Shown here in pieces: positions 52,616 through 63,836 of a stretch of 64,000 bases of DNA. The notes under the pieces are model-generated. The model searched no databases. It saw only the letters and a program-made list of their open reading frames with translations, and was not told where the DNA came from. The stretch is from Agarophyton chilense. Taxonomy: Eukaryota > Rhodophyta > Florideophyceae > Gracilariales > Gracilariaceae. Within the stretch, counting starts at the first letter, position 1, and each line of letters begins with the position of its first letter. The stretch spans positions 186,001 through 250,000 of the forward strand of contig JARGXX010000092.1 in assembly GCA_030374765.1 (NCBI GenBank), given 5' to 3'. The translations under genes and the position numbers were made by a program.

Positions 52616-53135
52616 TGTAAGACCTGTCTGTTTTAGGGAGCGCCGAACGGGTTTGAACATGGAGGCGAAGATTAAAGATACCTGTATGGTGTGGAAGAAC
52701 CAGCCACTGAATGGTGCAAAAAGAACGGCTGGCGTACTGAGACCACGTTGGTGGACGATGATTCACAGCGTACGAGGGTCCGAAACCCCGTAAGGACACT
52801 ATAACTGTCTTTATGGTCGATTGTAAAAATCAAAAGAGGTAAAAATAGTCCAGTAGGTGCTTAAATTTACAATAGTGACTGGGATGGCCATGATTGATGA
52901 AGATATATATCTTACCGGCCATTCTACATATTTTGGCGCTCCTCGCCACGTGGCCAAAGGGAAATTCACTTGATGTGCGCCTCCCTGTATACTTATTAAG
53001 ATCTATCTAATACTAAATTATCGAAAAGCTAAAGTAATTGCTAACTAAACCACAGTAGCATAAAGCTCATGCCGTTAACCATCCAGGTTCAACAAGTGGC
53101 ATCATTATTTCCGTGGTGTAGCCCACTATACCACA
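52616..53135 (+). repeat. LTR-like repeat, copy 2
   Basis: 520 bp from TGTAAGACCTG to CACTATACCACA, homologous to 48637-49154. It begins 7 bp after the transposase relic ends. The few bases left of both copies (TAGCG..) are also alike, so the true left end may lie about 10 bp further out. Confidence 0.68.
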
Positions 53136-53398
53136 GGGAGATGCTACAGAGTACTAATAATTTAATGTTCTGAGATTGTGAGGTATATGTGAGCGTTGTA
53201 ATTTTGTGGTCTACGTTGCGGTGTAAATATTTTTTATGCTTTGGTACCAAAACTAAACGGGATAGCAAGATATGATCAAGTGTTTAAGGCCCTACGAATA
53301 AAATCCTTTTGGCCGGACTGTTTGATATAAGCGCAATTTCACTTGCTTCCCAGACAATTCGTTGAGTGGCGTTGTTGCAGTTCAAATTGTGGGGACCT

Positions 53399-53823
53399 TG
53401 TCGACCGAATCCACGCCATCGCGCATCATGATTAATGCTTTATACTAATTTTTGTAAAGATGCCGGAATGCGTACTGCTTTGTCATGCGTATACGGTGAA
53501 AATGAATGAGTATACATTCTGTTCTCGGTACTGGTCAGAAGACTTTTGTTCTGCATTGCTGCCTTCACATATATGGTACGAATCTTGAGTTTTCTCTTTT
53601 GTTTCTCTTGAATCATTTACGTTGCTACAAATATAAGTAATACCTCTTTCAGCACTATTAATAAATGATTTCAGCGGCAATGCTGAAAAAACTCCAGGAA
53701 GATTAGAAATGGACCTGCTTTTGAGTTTTGCCCTATATTGTGCTTTTTGCTATCTAAATTACGAATAAGTACTATCTTTACCCGACTTTTTTCAATTGTT
53801 TCCCCTGCACTCTGAAGTGCGTG
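53399..53823 (+). repeat. 3' LTR of element 4
   Basis: 425 bp, starting TGTCGACCGAATCCACGCC, homologous to 44028-44445 with many substitutions and small indels. The right end is set by loss of homology after AGTGCGTG. Confidence 0.72.
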
Positions 53824-56028
53824 GCATAACTATTAGAATCACTTTGAATCATATTTTAGAGCATTTAACATTCAAATACAGTTTTATTGCAATTTTTTTG
53901 CACGAAGAAGTCTCATAGCACAGACAACTCTTAATTCTAGGGGTTTTTGTGTTTGAAAAGGATGTGGTATGGCTCAGCCATTGTTTGAATTCATACCAAA
54001 CAGAGATTTTTATATATTTTTTAGTTTTTGGGCTTCTTATTTGTTTTTGCGCAACATTAGTTGGGATCATGTCTTAATGGTCCAAGCTATTATTTTACAG
54101 ATGTTTTTGGCGAGATAAAGGCGGTACACGAGTCATAATGGAGCTCTATATGGTATAAAGAATATGTTTAAGAAACAAGGTTTCTGACTTGAAAAGCTTT
54201 TATTCGGTGAGAAATTGGCTCTACAGTACAGAAAACGTTTTTGGCCCGGTTTTAGGAAGGGATATGTCTTTGAAGCGCACTGCAGGTGTTCAACTTAACC
54301 TGAAGAATCCGAGGCAAGGTTTTTACGCCATTGCGTTGTGTAGAACTCGTTCACCGAATTTGGTTTGGGACTTTCCAGCCGCACAGTACGCTTAAAACAT
54401 CTGATTATTGTGGCACCATGTAAAGATCGCTCTTTCTACTTGTGTTGGTTAGCAATTTGTTAGACTCAGTATTGAGTTTTGTCGTGCGGGCTTCATAAGC
54501 ATTTTTCCCCGTCGAGTGTTTTTCAGCTTTCCGGACAGCCTGTTGGGTTATTTCCGTGTATGGGTTTTCTCTTCATTGTCCTCCGTCTTCTTCTCTTTTT
54601 GGATCATTCATTTTTGGAACATCGTATCCAAGGACCCCGTTCTACCTCATCAACCGTTCGACTACTGTGGTATCTTCCGAAGTGGCCCCAGATTTACACC
54701 CGGCTCGCGCACCACAACAGTAGGCCTACTCCTCCGATACTCGGCTATGAGAGCAAGGAATCGAGCTTCCTAGAGTGTTTTCCCAATTACGGGTCGCAGT
54801 ATAGCGTCTCCTGGCTGTGGCGCAAGTTTGCATATTATTCCGCTCTTTTTTATCCTCTTCTTTTGAAGTTGCTTTCTCTTCGTGCTCAGCTGTATCTTCA
54901 TCCTGATTGGTTTCGAGATATTGAAACCTGATGCGCCTTTCCAGTAAAAACTGTTCATCACTAGCCAGCCCGCGAAAAAGCTTGTCGTACAATTTGAAAC
55001 AAAAGACTTGCAGAAGCGAAGTAATGCCATCGAGTATAATGTTGAAGTGCCGTAGATCATCTTACGAACATCTGGGAAGATGTAACTTTTCGAGATGTGA
55101 CGGCGCTGATACTGCGCCTATCAGACGATTTATGCGGGAAAACGAGTATCGGCCGAGACCAAAACCAAGAAGCGGGTATGTAAAGCGTGAGAATTATGAA
55201 AAGTTTGGTTGAGGAGGGCGACTTGTGGTGAGGGAGGGTGAAGTCACGTTTGAAGACTCGTAAACTCAAAAAGTTCTCATTGTCACCGCCATCTTGCTCT
55301 ATTTTTTGCACCGGACACCCCTAATGGAAAACTTGTTGACCTGCTAATTCCTTGATACATTTTGATCTTACTATGGAAATTCTGACAGGAGGTTGTGATA
55401 CGTAGTGATTACAGTAACACACGACGCACACGCTGCGTCAGCCTGACGAAAGCCTTACAAGTGACGCGCGTCAGCGGGCTTCGCCGAGGCACCGTCGTTG
55501 TGGCTGTTGGCGCACGCGCGGCGCGCGTGCTACGATGATGACCCGGCGGACCAGCGACGCGCGCGCTCATCGCTGCGCGTCGCGTTTCTGTGCTCGGTGC
55601 GTCCATCGTCGGCTGTTTGTCAGTCGTGCTGCGCTTTTCGCGCGCCCGTCGCGCTGCTGTGTTGGACGCGTTCCGTTTTCAACGTTGTTTCGATGTGTTT
55701 CCGCTTTGCGCCGCTTGTACGCTATCTTTTATACCGCCTTCGTCTCATCGTCTGTCACATCCTTCCTCACGTAATTTCCCCGTGTCCTCGTAGTCCTGTC
55801 TCCTCTCGATCTCTTGCGTCGCCAAATCTCTCTCCCCGCAAAATAAAATTATAGGCGCCACCCCCGGCATTCTACAGTACACCGCTATTTCAGTCCTCAC
55901 TGTTCTCCAAACTCAAGACTTTCGATGTGCTGTCTGATCTTGGCGCGAGCCACCGAATCGCGGTTTCCTTTTATTCCCGTCGAGACAAACTTGGAGCCCC
56001 ATCTTATTTTCATAGAACCACTCACAAG

Positions 56029-56086
<58 letters not shown>

Positions 56087-58163
56087 CTTAATACATATAT
56101 GCTCGTTCAGTTCCATTTCATCCGAGCACACAAGCATACAAAATCCATTCCTTTTCCCCAGACTGCAATCCGTGCACTCTTCAATGTCTTAGAAGCCACA
56201 AGTCAAACATCCGTGTGAAACATTCCCGTTACTTGGCTTCCCGAGCTCCTTCGCCTAAAACTGCCTCATTCATTTGTTTCCTTACTGGTACATGGGTACG
56301 CTCCCCCGGTAAACTTTCAATAATACAGATTTCTACTGATCACATCCGCCCCACAACATCTGCACATGCCGCTCGTCCACTGTTCATCACGAGACTACAC
56401 TTCAACCAATGGCCATCAGATAAAAATTGATCATTTCACCCTAGTTTACCGTCCCATTTCTTTGTTCCCCAAAACTCATGTCCATCAACTCACAAAAGCC
56501 AACAACCTCCCCCCCACCCCCCATGCGTCCTTCGAGTACACATAAACCGCTTCATTTGGACATAGCCATTCTGCTCCTCGTTTTCAACATGTGATTCGTA
56601 CAATAGATTTGGTTCCACATCTCCAAACTAATCAGCTATGGGCCTCCACACCTAAATACATGTATGCATCCAATAACAGCTGATTTATCTTGAGTTGTTA
56701 AAAAAGCTCGCATATGCTGCCGAACGAACACTATTCGTTAACACCATTCAATCTGCTTGAGCGAAAATAACCACCATGGGATAACCAATGTTTGGGAACG
56801 CTTCGGCTTATCGCTCTCCGATTCGGAGTGGTGACCGTTATTGTTTCACGCCACAATCTCGCGAAGAAAAAAAAAGGGAGTCCACTGGTGTACCTCAAAG
56901 GGTATGTGCTCACCCATTGCACATTGGAACTCAACCACTTCATATCCTTCAAACGTCTCTTGAGATCTGAACAGGGCTCAACTTCGGAAGCGCTGCGCTT
57001 GAATATAATTGTTGCAAGAGATAATTATCTGCGTTTGAGTTTCAGTTGGTTTAAGACTGTCAACCGGCGGCGAAGGACGATGGAACAAAAAAAACAGAGC
57101 TGTGTAATTTAGCACCGTGATCGCTTCGAAACAGATGTGGCATGCGCTCCAGTTCGTGCTCCAGCCATGATGGCAAACTGAGCAGAGACCATGAATTTCC
57201 GTGGTAACGCGAGACCATGCGCTGAACGATGAAGGAGGAACCGTTACCAAATATGTCGCTCTCCCTAACTAAATCGAGGTCAAACAATGGTTGGTGTAAT
57301 AACGAGTTTTGCAGTTACTGAGGCTGTTCTCCGCAAAACAGTAGCGATCAAGTCACAGTGCACAAACAAAGAGATCAGCCTCAACGCCATGCAACAAGCG
57401 CGAGTTGGGAGCCAAAGCTTGACCGTTTGCAAGACTCGTCTCATCGCGAGAACGTCTCGTGGGAGCTGAGCGTCTTCGATATGCGCCAAAGTAACCTACA
57501 AAAGCGTAACGGCGAACGAGTTGACGCTCTTTCGCAGCTGCCACGTATGTTTTATTGTACCGCACCAAGTTAATAATGGTGCTCTGTTGTGCGCACTGGC
57601 GCTGGTTAGTCCAGCGCGACTGACACAAGTGAAAGCGACGTGATGGAGGAGACCTGCTCGGCTGTGGCCATCCTCCACGCACAAGCTGACAAAACCCAGA
57701 CAGCCCGTCCACCGAAGCCCGTGTTCGCCTCAGCTGGTTTCTCGTTCTCTGTCGCTATGGCGTTCCGTGCCTGCGCGCTTGCGCTCCGTTTCGGACACGA
57801 ACACAAATCTCCACGAATTGTGTTCGTGTTCCTCCTGCCTTCCCTCGCTCCGTGGAAACGAATCGGTGTTGGACATGCCCCACCTCCTCGTTAACCGTTC
57901 ACATGAGGTACACTCTTGCGGCTGCGTTCTCATCTTTGTTCCATACATTCTAACAGTTCGGTCCTTCTCCGCCTTGCTGTTTGTTGTATCTCCTCCTTGC
58001 CAGCTCATTCTATACCTCTTGGCGTTACCGTCAAACTACTGATGGCGCGCTGCTAACAGAGTCTACTCGTCGTACAGCAAACCATCAGTCCCGAATTCGA
58101 CCCTCACACACAGCTACTTCTCCTTTGCTGAGTACAACCGTCACGAGAGCCAACCTCGAAGCC
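53824..58163. other. Gene-poor region before the large membrane-protein gene
   Basis: About 4.3 kb. The first 1.6 kb is AT-rich; 55,440-55,700 is strongly GC- and CpG-rich; then come a dinucleotide microsatellite and mixed sequence. The frames seen (up to about 150 codons) mostly start with TTG and show no domain. The stretch 54,770-55,310 has several medium frames on both strands and could hide an intron-bearing gene, but I cannot support one. The last few hundred bases should contain the promoter of the gene at 58164. Confidence 0.5.
56033..56086. repeat. (AC)18(AT)9 compound microsatellite
   Basis: Uninterrupted AC from 56033 to 56068, then AT from 56069 to 56086. Confidence 0.97.
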
Positions 58164-61100
58164 ATGTTTCCAGCAACATTTCGGCTCGATGGACTGCCTC
58201 GCGTTTCATTCATTGCTGCTTTTGTTCTCGTGAGCATATTGCCAGTCTCACACACCTATTCGCTTCCATCTCAACACTACCGCTCACTTTTCTCGTCTTC
58301 TGCCTCACGTTTCTTTAATCCTTTGCATTTACAGGCTTCGGATTTGTGTGAAGAGCCACATCGACTTGGTGGGGCATCACTCGTAAGACAGCTTGAACAA
58401 GCTCCATCCTTTTTGGCCTCCTTTGCGGACACAGAGGCAATTGTAGCCCTCATCAACGGGACCGCCGAAACTGAAATATCGTACATTTTCATCCCCGAGC
58501 CTGGCGCCACTCTAGCAGATTATAGGTTTGAGGCGCAAATTGAGGACACTAACATTTTTGACGGAGAGGATGTGTCATTTTTTAGTGTGGAAGACAACTC
58601 TAGAGGATTCCTCGCGTACAACGTGACGGCGCTCGTTGACTTCAACAAGTGGACAGGCACGTCTGCTTTTGAGGTGAGAGCTGTGAACGTGTCTTCCTCA
58701 GAAACAGTGGCCACCTCGCAGTCCATACGAATAATCTTGGTTGGTATATCGTTTTACAGGATAGAAAACAGTGAAAGAGTTCTTTACGGTGGGGAAAATT
58801 TCCCGTTTTTACTCACGACAGATGATATCACATCTTCTCAAAACCAGAATTTTGAGGTCTATATACAGTTCTACGATGGCAGCTCAACAAATTCCTCCAT
58901 AACAGTTCCCCTCTCCGGAATACAAATTCAATCAAGCGAATCAACAGGTCTTGTAACACATGAAAACTCTTGTTCTCCTGTGACAGGAACTTTTGATGGC
59001 TCAGACGTTCAGCTCCCGGTGTCATGTGGAATAGGCTTCTCAGTTAACGAATTTGAAGGCGAATATGTTGGACCAAAGTTCGGAATTGACTTTAATGAAA
59101 ACAGAAATGGATCTCTGATCACGTCTTTGTTCTGGGAAGAGATCGTGCAGGGCAGCGACCTCGAAGCTGACGGATATTCGACGTTTCTCAATATATCTAT
59201 TATTGGCGAGACTCCACCGATTGTGCAATATATCAGTCCACCGGGGCCCTTCAGGAGCACTGGTGAGGACACTGTTGTACTCACAATTTCCAATTTGCCA
59301 ACTGACCGAGAAGTTTTGCTGAGCTGGGCGTATTCACTGTCCATCAATTTCACTGAGGGCTCACAGGATGCGTCAATTGAATTGGACACTATACGGATGA
59401 ACGAAAACGGCACAGTTTCCATTCTTTTCACTTTACCTGCAGGGGTTGGAACAGATATTCCGTGGGTGTTTTCCGCAACGAAACCTTCTGGGGAGCAACT
59501 GCTTGGGGTTGACGAGACAAACCCTTCGTATCTATTTTCATTTGTGACAACGGTCGTCATTGATAGTATCACGCCTCTTTCTGGACCAGAAGCAGGAGGA
59601 ACGGAAGTCACTCTTGTAGGCGAGTTTCCGAACTATGACACATCGACAGTGGACATTTTCTTTGACGGTGTTGTGATTAATTCTTCATTAATCACCAACA
59701 TTAGCTTTTCAAGCATATCATTCGTAACTCCTCCAAAGTCTAGCGCCACCAACTTCGAACAAATTGTCACTGTGCAAGTAGGTGGCACCATTTCGAATGG
59801 GGTGACGTTCACGTATGAACCTGTCGTAAAGCTGGAATCAATGACACCTTCTCGAGGACCAGTAGATGGGGGCACTCTGGTGACCTTGCTGGGACAGTTC
59901 ATAGACTTTGACGCATCTGTGCAGAATTCTGGAATATATTTTGGTTCCACAAAGATCGACTCATCTTTGATTCAATCTGCTAATTCGACGGCGATAACGT
60001 TTGTCACACCCTCACAGGATACCTTTGGAGACACAACTGCATTCGTCTACGATGTCACGGTGCTCATCGACGGCACCGCGTCCAATCCTCTGCAGTTCAC
60101 CTACGATTCCCCTGTTCTCATCAACACGATTACACCGAACACCGGGACGGAAGAAGGAGGTACAGTGGTGACACTTACCGGACAATTTGTCGATTTTGAC
60201 CCCTCTTCTTCATCTATTTTCATTGGCGCCACGGCTATTGACGATGCTGACATTATTTCCTATGACAGCAGTGAACTTCAATTTGTAACACCTCCACTGG
60301 CTGATGTTGGCCAGTCTTTCTCGCAACCTGTACTTGTCACCATCGGTTCCCTGACTTCCAACACCGTATATTTCATTTACGAAGAGGAAAACGCCCGCGT
60401 TTCAATTTCAAGCAGCGGAGGAACTTTCGATTCTGACTCGGGACAGTATCGCCTTGGACTATGCAGCGATGGGCTTTTTCGTGCGTTCATTTCATCGGGT
60501 TGGCGGGTGTTAAACGTGACATATTCATGGACGTTGACTGCACCAGACGGAGTAACAGACGTTCTGGCGAATTCCTTGATCATCACGGACTCGGATGCGC
60601 TGTTACTTCCCTTTTCAGTGTTTCAAACGCAAATTGAACCCTACGTGCTCCAAGTTGTTGTCCAATCCGGATCACAAACCACCCAAACAAGTCTGACCCT
60701 CGTACAGCTATCGGCACAGGCTATCAGCGTGAGCATCATCGACCCTAGGGCTAGATCGTTGTCGAATCCAAATGTGTCTCTCACCATTCCGTCGATCATT
60801 GGTCTTCCTGGGTGTCCAGACCCGGAACTTGAAATCAATTCCACGGCCATGACATTTGTGTGGGAATTTCGGAGCCGAACTTATCAGTTTTCGTATTTGA
60901 ACACAACAGCACCAAAAGATGACATCAGTCCTACGCTCTTGGGCCGAGAGTTTCATATACCTCAGTCCTCGATGCAATACGGATCATTCCCGCTTTCTCT
61001 TCTTGCTTTTTTCACGGACCAGCCAGAGATTAAGGCGTCTGATTCGACAACCGTTTTGATTCGTCCAGCGGAGCTGTTGGCGCAGATAAACGGGGGAGAG

Positions 61101-63836
61101 GCGTCGCAACTGGTCTCGTCAAGTCAAAACGTTCTGATGAGCGCTTCTGGCTCGCGTGATCCCGACGTGCTTTCCGGCGACGACTCTGAAGGTTTGCAAT
61201 ATCTATGGTCGTGCCGCTTTAGCTGGAACTCGGCCATGGATGACTCGGAACAATGCGAGACGGATCTGCTGCCTGAAAATGGGATAGCAAGCGTTGAGTT
61301 TACTGTTTCTTCCAGCGCGTTTCAAGCCGTGCAGAATAGTTCTGGCGCAATGTTCATTGAGTACTCCCTGCAGGTGTCGAAAACTTCGCAGAATGCAACT
61401 GGGGCGCTGCTAGAACGCAACTCGAATATCGTCACGTCAACTTTGATTCTTGCGGAAAGCACGCCGCAGGTGTATGAGTCCCTTTCTAACATTGCGGTTA
61501 GAAACAACCTCTCTACTTTGGTGGATCTAACAAATGTGAAATACTACGAAGACGTTGTGATCACGCCAATCTCGAAAACGGAAGAAACAACGTGGTCATA
61601 TCAAGCGCTCTTGCCAGTCTCTCAGGCACAAACGCTGCTCGGTACCGATGAAAACTTGCTCACATTTGCTGGATACTACACTGTGGGGGCTGAACCCGGA
61701 CGGGACTCACTTGGAATAAAAGCAAATGTGCTGTTGCCCAATACGGAATACGCGTTTTTGATCAGGACGTTTCGGGTCGGTTATGGTGTGAACGAGCAGA
61801 TCATCACGCTGAAGACAGTTGAGCAACCCACGGTCACTTTTGGAAAGCTGCTCCGCAGTTTTGGCAGCACAAACGACACGTTCACCTTGTCTGCGTATAC
61901 CAACTACGACGGTGACTTTAAGTTGTTCTTCTTGGTGTCCGATGAGTTTGGGTTTGAAAGCTGCGTAGGCGGGTGCCAAGGCACGGAGTTTGTGAGCTTT
62001 CAACTCGGAACTGCGGGCAACTACAGTGTGCAGTGTGATGTTTACGATTCGCTCGGGTTTACTTTGCTTGCATCAGCCAACGGGGGAAACATCATGGTGA
62101 GCAGCAGTGGAGACGAGGGAGAGGACCTTTCCGCGCTAGGCGTGGATGCAGAAGACGCTTTTCTGGCGGGCGACCACTCTGACTACCAGCAGGTGGGGAC
62201 GGACATGGTGAAGCTGATCCTGTCCAGCGGCGGGAGCTCGACGAGCTCAGACTCGGAGGTGCTGGCCAATTTGACGCAGGGGCTAAACCAGATCGCCGGC
62301 AACTCGGTGCCCAATGCGATTCAGAGCGCGGGGTACGTGCGCACGGCGGCGGCGCTGGCCAGTCTGACGCCAGAGCTGGGCATCACGTACACGACAGAGA
62401 CGCTGTACCTGCTGCTGAACATCACGATCAACGCTGTGCAACGCACGCCGGACAGTGCTGCATTGCAGCAGCTGCAGGAGCTGTTGGACTTTTACGACCT
62501 GACGCCCGAGCTGATTCTGGCGTCGTACGCGGAGGGCAGTTCGAGGCGTCAGAGTGGAGCCGGAGCGGGTGCGAGCGACGAGGAGATCCTGGCAATTTGG
62601 CTGGACGTGTACGAGGTGATGAAGGAACAAATCACGGTGGCGGCGTTGAAAAAGTGCCCGTGCGGGTGCGTGGAGGAGGTGCGCACGGGGGTGAGTGCGA
62701 AGGGAAGAGGGGGGCTGGCTTTGCGGCTGCAGAGCTTCCGGCAGAGCTCGTCGGGGACGAATGCGAGCACGGGGGCGGAACACGTGAACGCGACGCAAGG
62801 TGCGGTGAGCGTGGGGGCGGAATACGTGAACCCAACGCAAGGTACGGTGAGCGAGGTGCGCATGAAGGTGGCGCACTTTTGCAACTCGGAGCAGGGGCTG
62901 CGGCTGGGGATGGAGGTAGGGGCGGGGACGGAGGTGGAGTTTTCGTGGTGCAAGGCGCTGTACGAGCAGTCGGTGAAGCGGCTGTACTTTGCGGTGGTGC
63001 AGAGCCCGGACTATGTGTACCTATCGCGGCTGCGGCGGCACACGACGCTGACGGAGGGGCTGTTCGGGACGGTGGTGGGCGAGATGCGTGACAATCGACT
63101 GCAAGACGCGACGCTGCGACTGGAGAGTTGCTACGCGGTGCGGATGCCGATTGTGGCGGGGGCGGCGGAGGCGGGTGCATGGGCGGACGACTCGGGGACG
63201 GAATTGGTAAAGGTGGACGAGGAGCAGCGGCCACAGGGGCTGCTTCTGCAACCTCGCAAGCTGTGGGGAGAGCCGGCGACGCGGGCGTTGTACGCGCCTA
63301 TGTTCGGCAACATAAGCACGCGGTTGGGGGCGGAGGGTGAGGGGGGGAGGACACAGTGGGCGGTGCGTGTGACGATGGGGACGACGGGGGTGCTGACGGT
63401 GGCGACGCGGCTTGCGTGGGCGGGCGGGCTGCTGTCGCTGGAGGGGCTGCAGACGTTGGTGATGCAGGTGGTGGGGATAATGGTGGTGGTGGTGGCGCTG
63501 GTGGCGACGGGGGTGGGCGGCGCGTGGATGGTTGCGGCGCGGCTGGCGGCGGCGGCTGCAGCGGCTGGGGCGCCCGTGGACGCGGACGCGACGTTTGTGG
63601 AGCGCGATGTGTACGGGCGCGGCACCGTGTACCTGGTGGACGACCAGTGGCAGAGCGCGGCGGGGACGGCGGCCGGGACGGCGGCAGGGACGGCGGCGGG
63701 GGCGGGAACGGGAACGGCGGCAGGGACGGCGGCGGGGGCGGGAACGGCGGCAGGGGCGGGGACGGCGACAGAGACGGCGACGGGGACGACGGCGGAGGGA
63801 GGGGGCGGAGGTGACGGAGGAGGTGGGGACGAGTAG
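58164..63836 (+). CDS. Large IPT/TIG and REJ-like type I membrane protein
   Basis: 1,890 codons from the ATG at 58164 (the frame opens at 57981 with TTG) to TAG. A signal peptide (residues about 1-32, core VSFIAAFVLVSILPVS) is cut before SLPSQ. Residues 35-350 are unassigned extracellular sequence, and 350-460 is a weak IPT-like unit. Three clear IPT/TIG domains follow at about 463-553, 554-648 and 649-742, each opening I-[DEN]-[ST]-[IM]-TP-x-[ST]-G-x2-x-GGT-x-VTL and closing with a [FV]-x-Y strand. About 745-1310 resembles the REJ region of polycystin-1 (SASGSRDPD, YLWSCRFSW near 992-1025). Many N-glycosylation sequons occur. One membrane span lies at about 1764-1790, then an Ala/Gly/Thr/Glu low-complexity tail. 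No channel or kinase domain is present. Likely a cell-surface adhesion or recognition protein. GC content jumps near codon 1310. Confidence 0.85.
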   Translation: MFPATFRLDGLPRVSFIAAFVLVSILPVSHTYSLPSQHYRSLFSSSASRFFNPLHLQASDLCEEPHRLGGASLVRQLEQAPSFLASFADTEAIVALINGTAETEISYIFIPEPGATLADYRFEAQIEDTNIFDGEDVSFFSVEDNSRGFLAYNVTALVDFNKWTGTSAFEVRAVNVSSSETVATSQSIRIILVGISFYRIENSERVLYGGENFPFLLTTDDITSSQNQNFEVYIQFYDGSSTNSSITVPLSGIQIQSSESTGLVTHENSCSPVTGTFDGSDVQLPVSCGIGFSVNEFEGEYVGPKFGIDFNENRNGSLITSLFWEEIVQGSDLEADGYSTFLNISIIGETPPIVQYISPPGPFRSTGEDTVVLTISNLPTDREVLLSWAYSLSINFTEGSQDASIELDTIRMNENGTVSILFTLPAGVGTDIPWVFSATKPSGEQLLGVDETNPSYLFSFVTTVVIDSITPLSGPEAGGTEVTLVGEFPNYDTSTVDIFFDGVVINSSLITNISFSSISFVTPPKSSATNFEQIVTVQVGGTISNGVTFTYEPVVKLESMTPSRGPVDGGTLVTLLGQFIDFDASVQNSGIYFGSTKIDSSLIQSANSTAITFVTPSQDTFGDTTAFVYDVTVLIDGTASNPLQFTYDSPVLINTITPNTGTEEGGTVVTLTGQFVDFDPSSSSIFIGATAIDDADIISYDSSELQFVTPPLADVGQSFSQPVLVTIGSLTSNTVYFIYEEENARVSISSSGGTFDSDSGQYRLGLCSDGLFRAFISSGWRVLNVTYSWTLTAPDGVTDVLANSLIITDSDALLLPFSVFQTQIEPYVLQVVVQSGSQTTQTSLTLVQLSAQAISVSIIDPRARSLSNPNVSLTIPSIIGLPGCPDPELEINSTAMTFVWEFRSRTYQFSYLNTTAPKDDISPTLLGREFHIPQSSMQYGSFPLSLLAFFTDQPEIKASDSTTVLIRPAELLAQINGGEASQLVSSSQNVLMSASGSRDPDVLSGDDSEGLQYLWSCRFSWNSAMDDSEQCETDLLPENGIASVEFTVSSSAFQAVQNSSGAMFIEYSLQVSKTSQNATGALLERNSNIVTSTLILAESTPQVYESLSNIAVRNNLSTLVDLTNVKYYEDVVITPISKTEETTWSYQALLPVSQAQTLLGTDENLLTFAGYYTVGAEPGRDSLGIKANVLLPNTEYAFLIRTFRVGYGVNEQIITLKTVEQPTVTFGKLLRSFGSTNDTFTLSAYTNYDGDFKLFFLVSDEFGFESCVGGCQGTEFVSFQLGTAGNYSVQCDVYDSLGFTLLASANGGNIMVSSSGDEGEDLSALGVDAEDAFLAGDHSDYQQVGTDMVKLILSSGGSSTSSDSEVLANLTQGLNQIAGNSVPNAIQSAGYVRTAAALASLTPELGITYTTETLYLLLNITINAVQRTPDSAALQQLQELLDFYDLTPELILASYAEGSSRRQSGAGAGASDEEILAIWLDVYEVMKEQITVAALKKCPCGCVEEVRTGVSAKGRGGLALRLQSFRQSSSGTNASTGAEHVNATQGAVSVGAEYVNPTQGTVSEVRMKVAHFCNSEQGLRLGMEVGAGTEVEFSWCKALYEQSVKRLYFAVVQSPDYVYLSRLRRHTTLTEGLFGTVVGEMRDNRLQDATLRLESCYAVRMPIVAGAAEAGAWADDSGTELVKVDEEQRPQGLLLQPRKLWGEPATRALYAPMFGNISTRLGAEGEGGRTQWAVRVTMGTTGVLTVATRLAWAGGLLSLEGLQTLVMQVVGIMVVVVALVATGVGGAWMVAARLAAAAAAAGAPVDADATFVERDVYGRGTVYLVDDQWQSAAGTAAGTAAGTAAGAGTGTAAGTAAGAGTAAGAGTATETATGTTAEGGGGGDGGGGDE
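62770..62860 (+). repeat. Tandem 14-codon repeat in the large membrane protein
   Basis: GAEHVNATQGAVSV and GAEYVNPTQGTVSE follow one another. The DNA units (42-45 bp) are almost identical, so the duplication is recent. Confidence 0.8.

Larger units (their letters stand above)
44028..53823 (+). mobile_element. Element 4: very old LTR retrotransposon with several later insertions
   Basis: Two diverged copies of a 420-bp sequence (44028-44445 and 53399-53823) frame gag, zinc knuckle, protease, RT, RNase H and integrase relics, all on the + strand. RNase H before integrase places it with Ty3/gypsy, but its protein blocks differ from elements 1-3. Inserted in it are element 5 (reverse), two 520-bp LTR-like repeats, a solo LTR of the element 1 family and a Tc1/mariner relic. 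Confidence 0.72.

Noticed and set aside
54479..54931. 150-codon + strand frame
   Set aside because: It starts with TTG, has no domain, and the composition looks like random AT-rich sequence.
57640..57894. 84-codon frame just upstream of the large gene
   Set aside because: No homology features; it overlaps other equal-sized frames on both strands.
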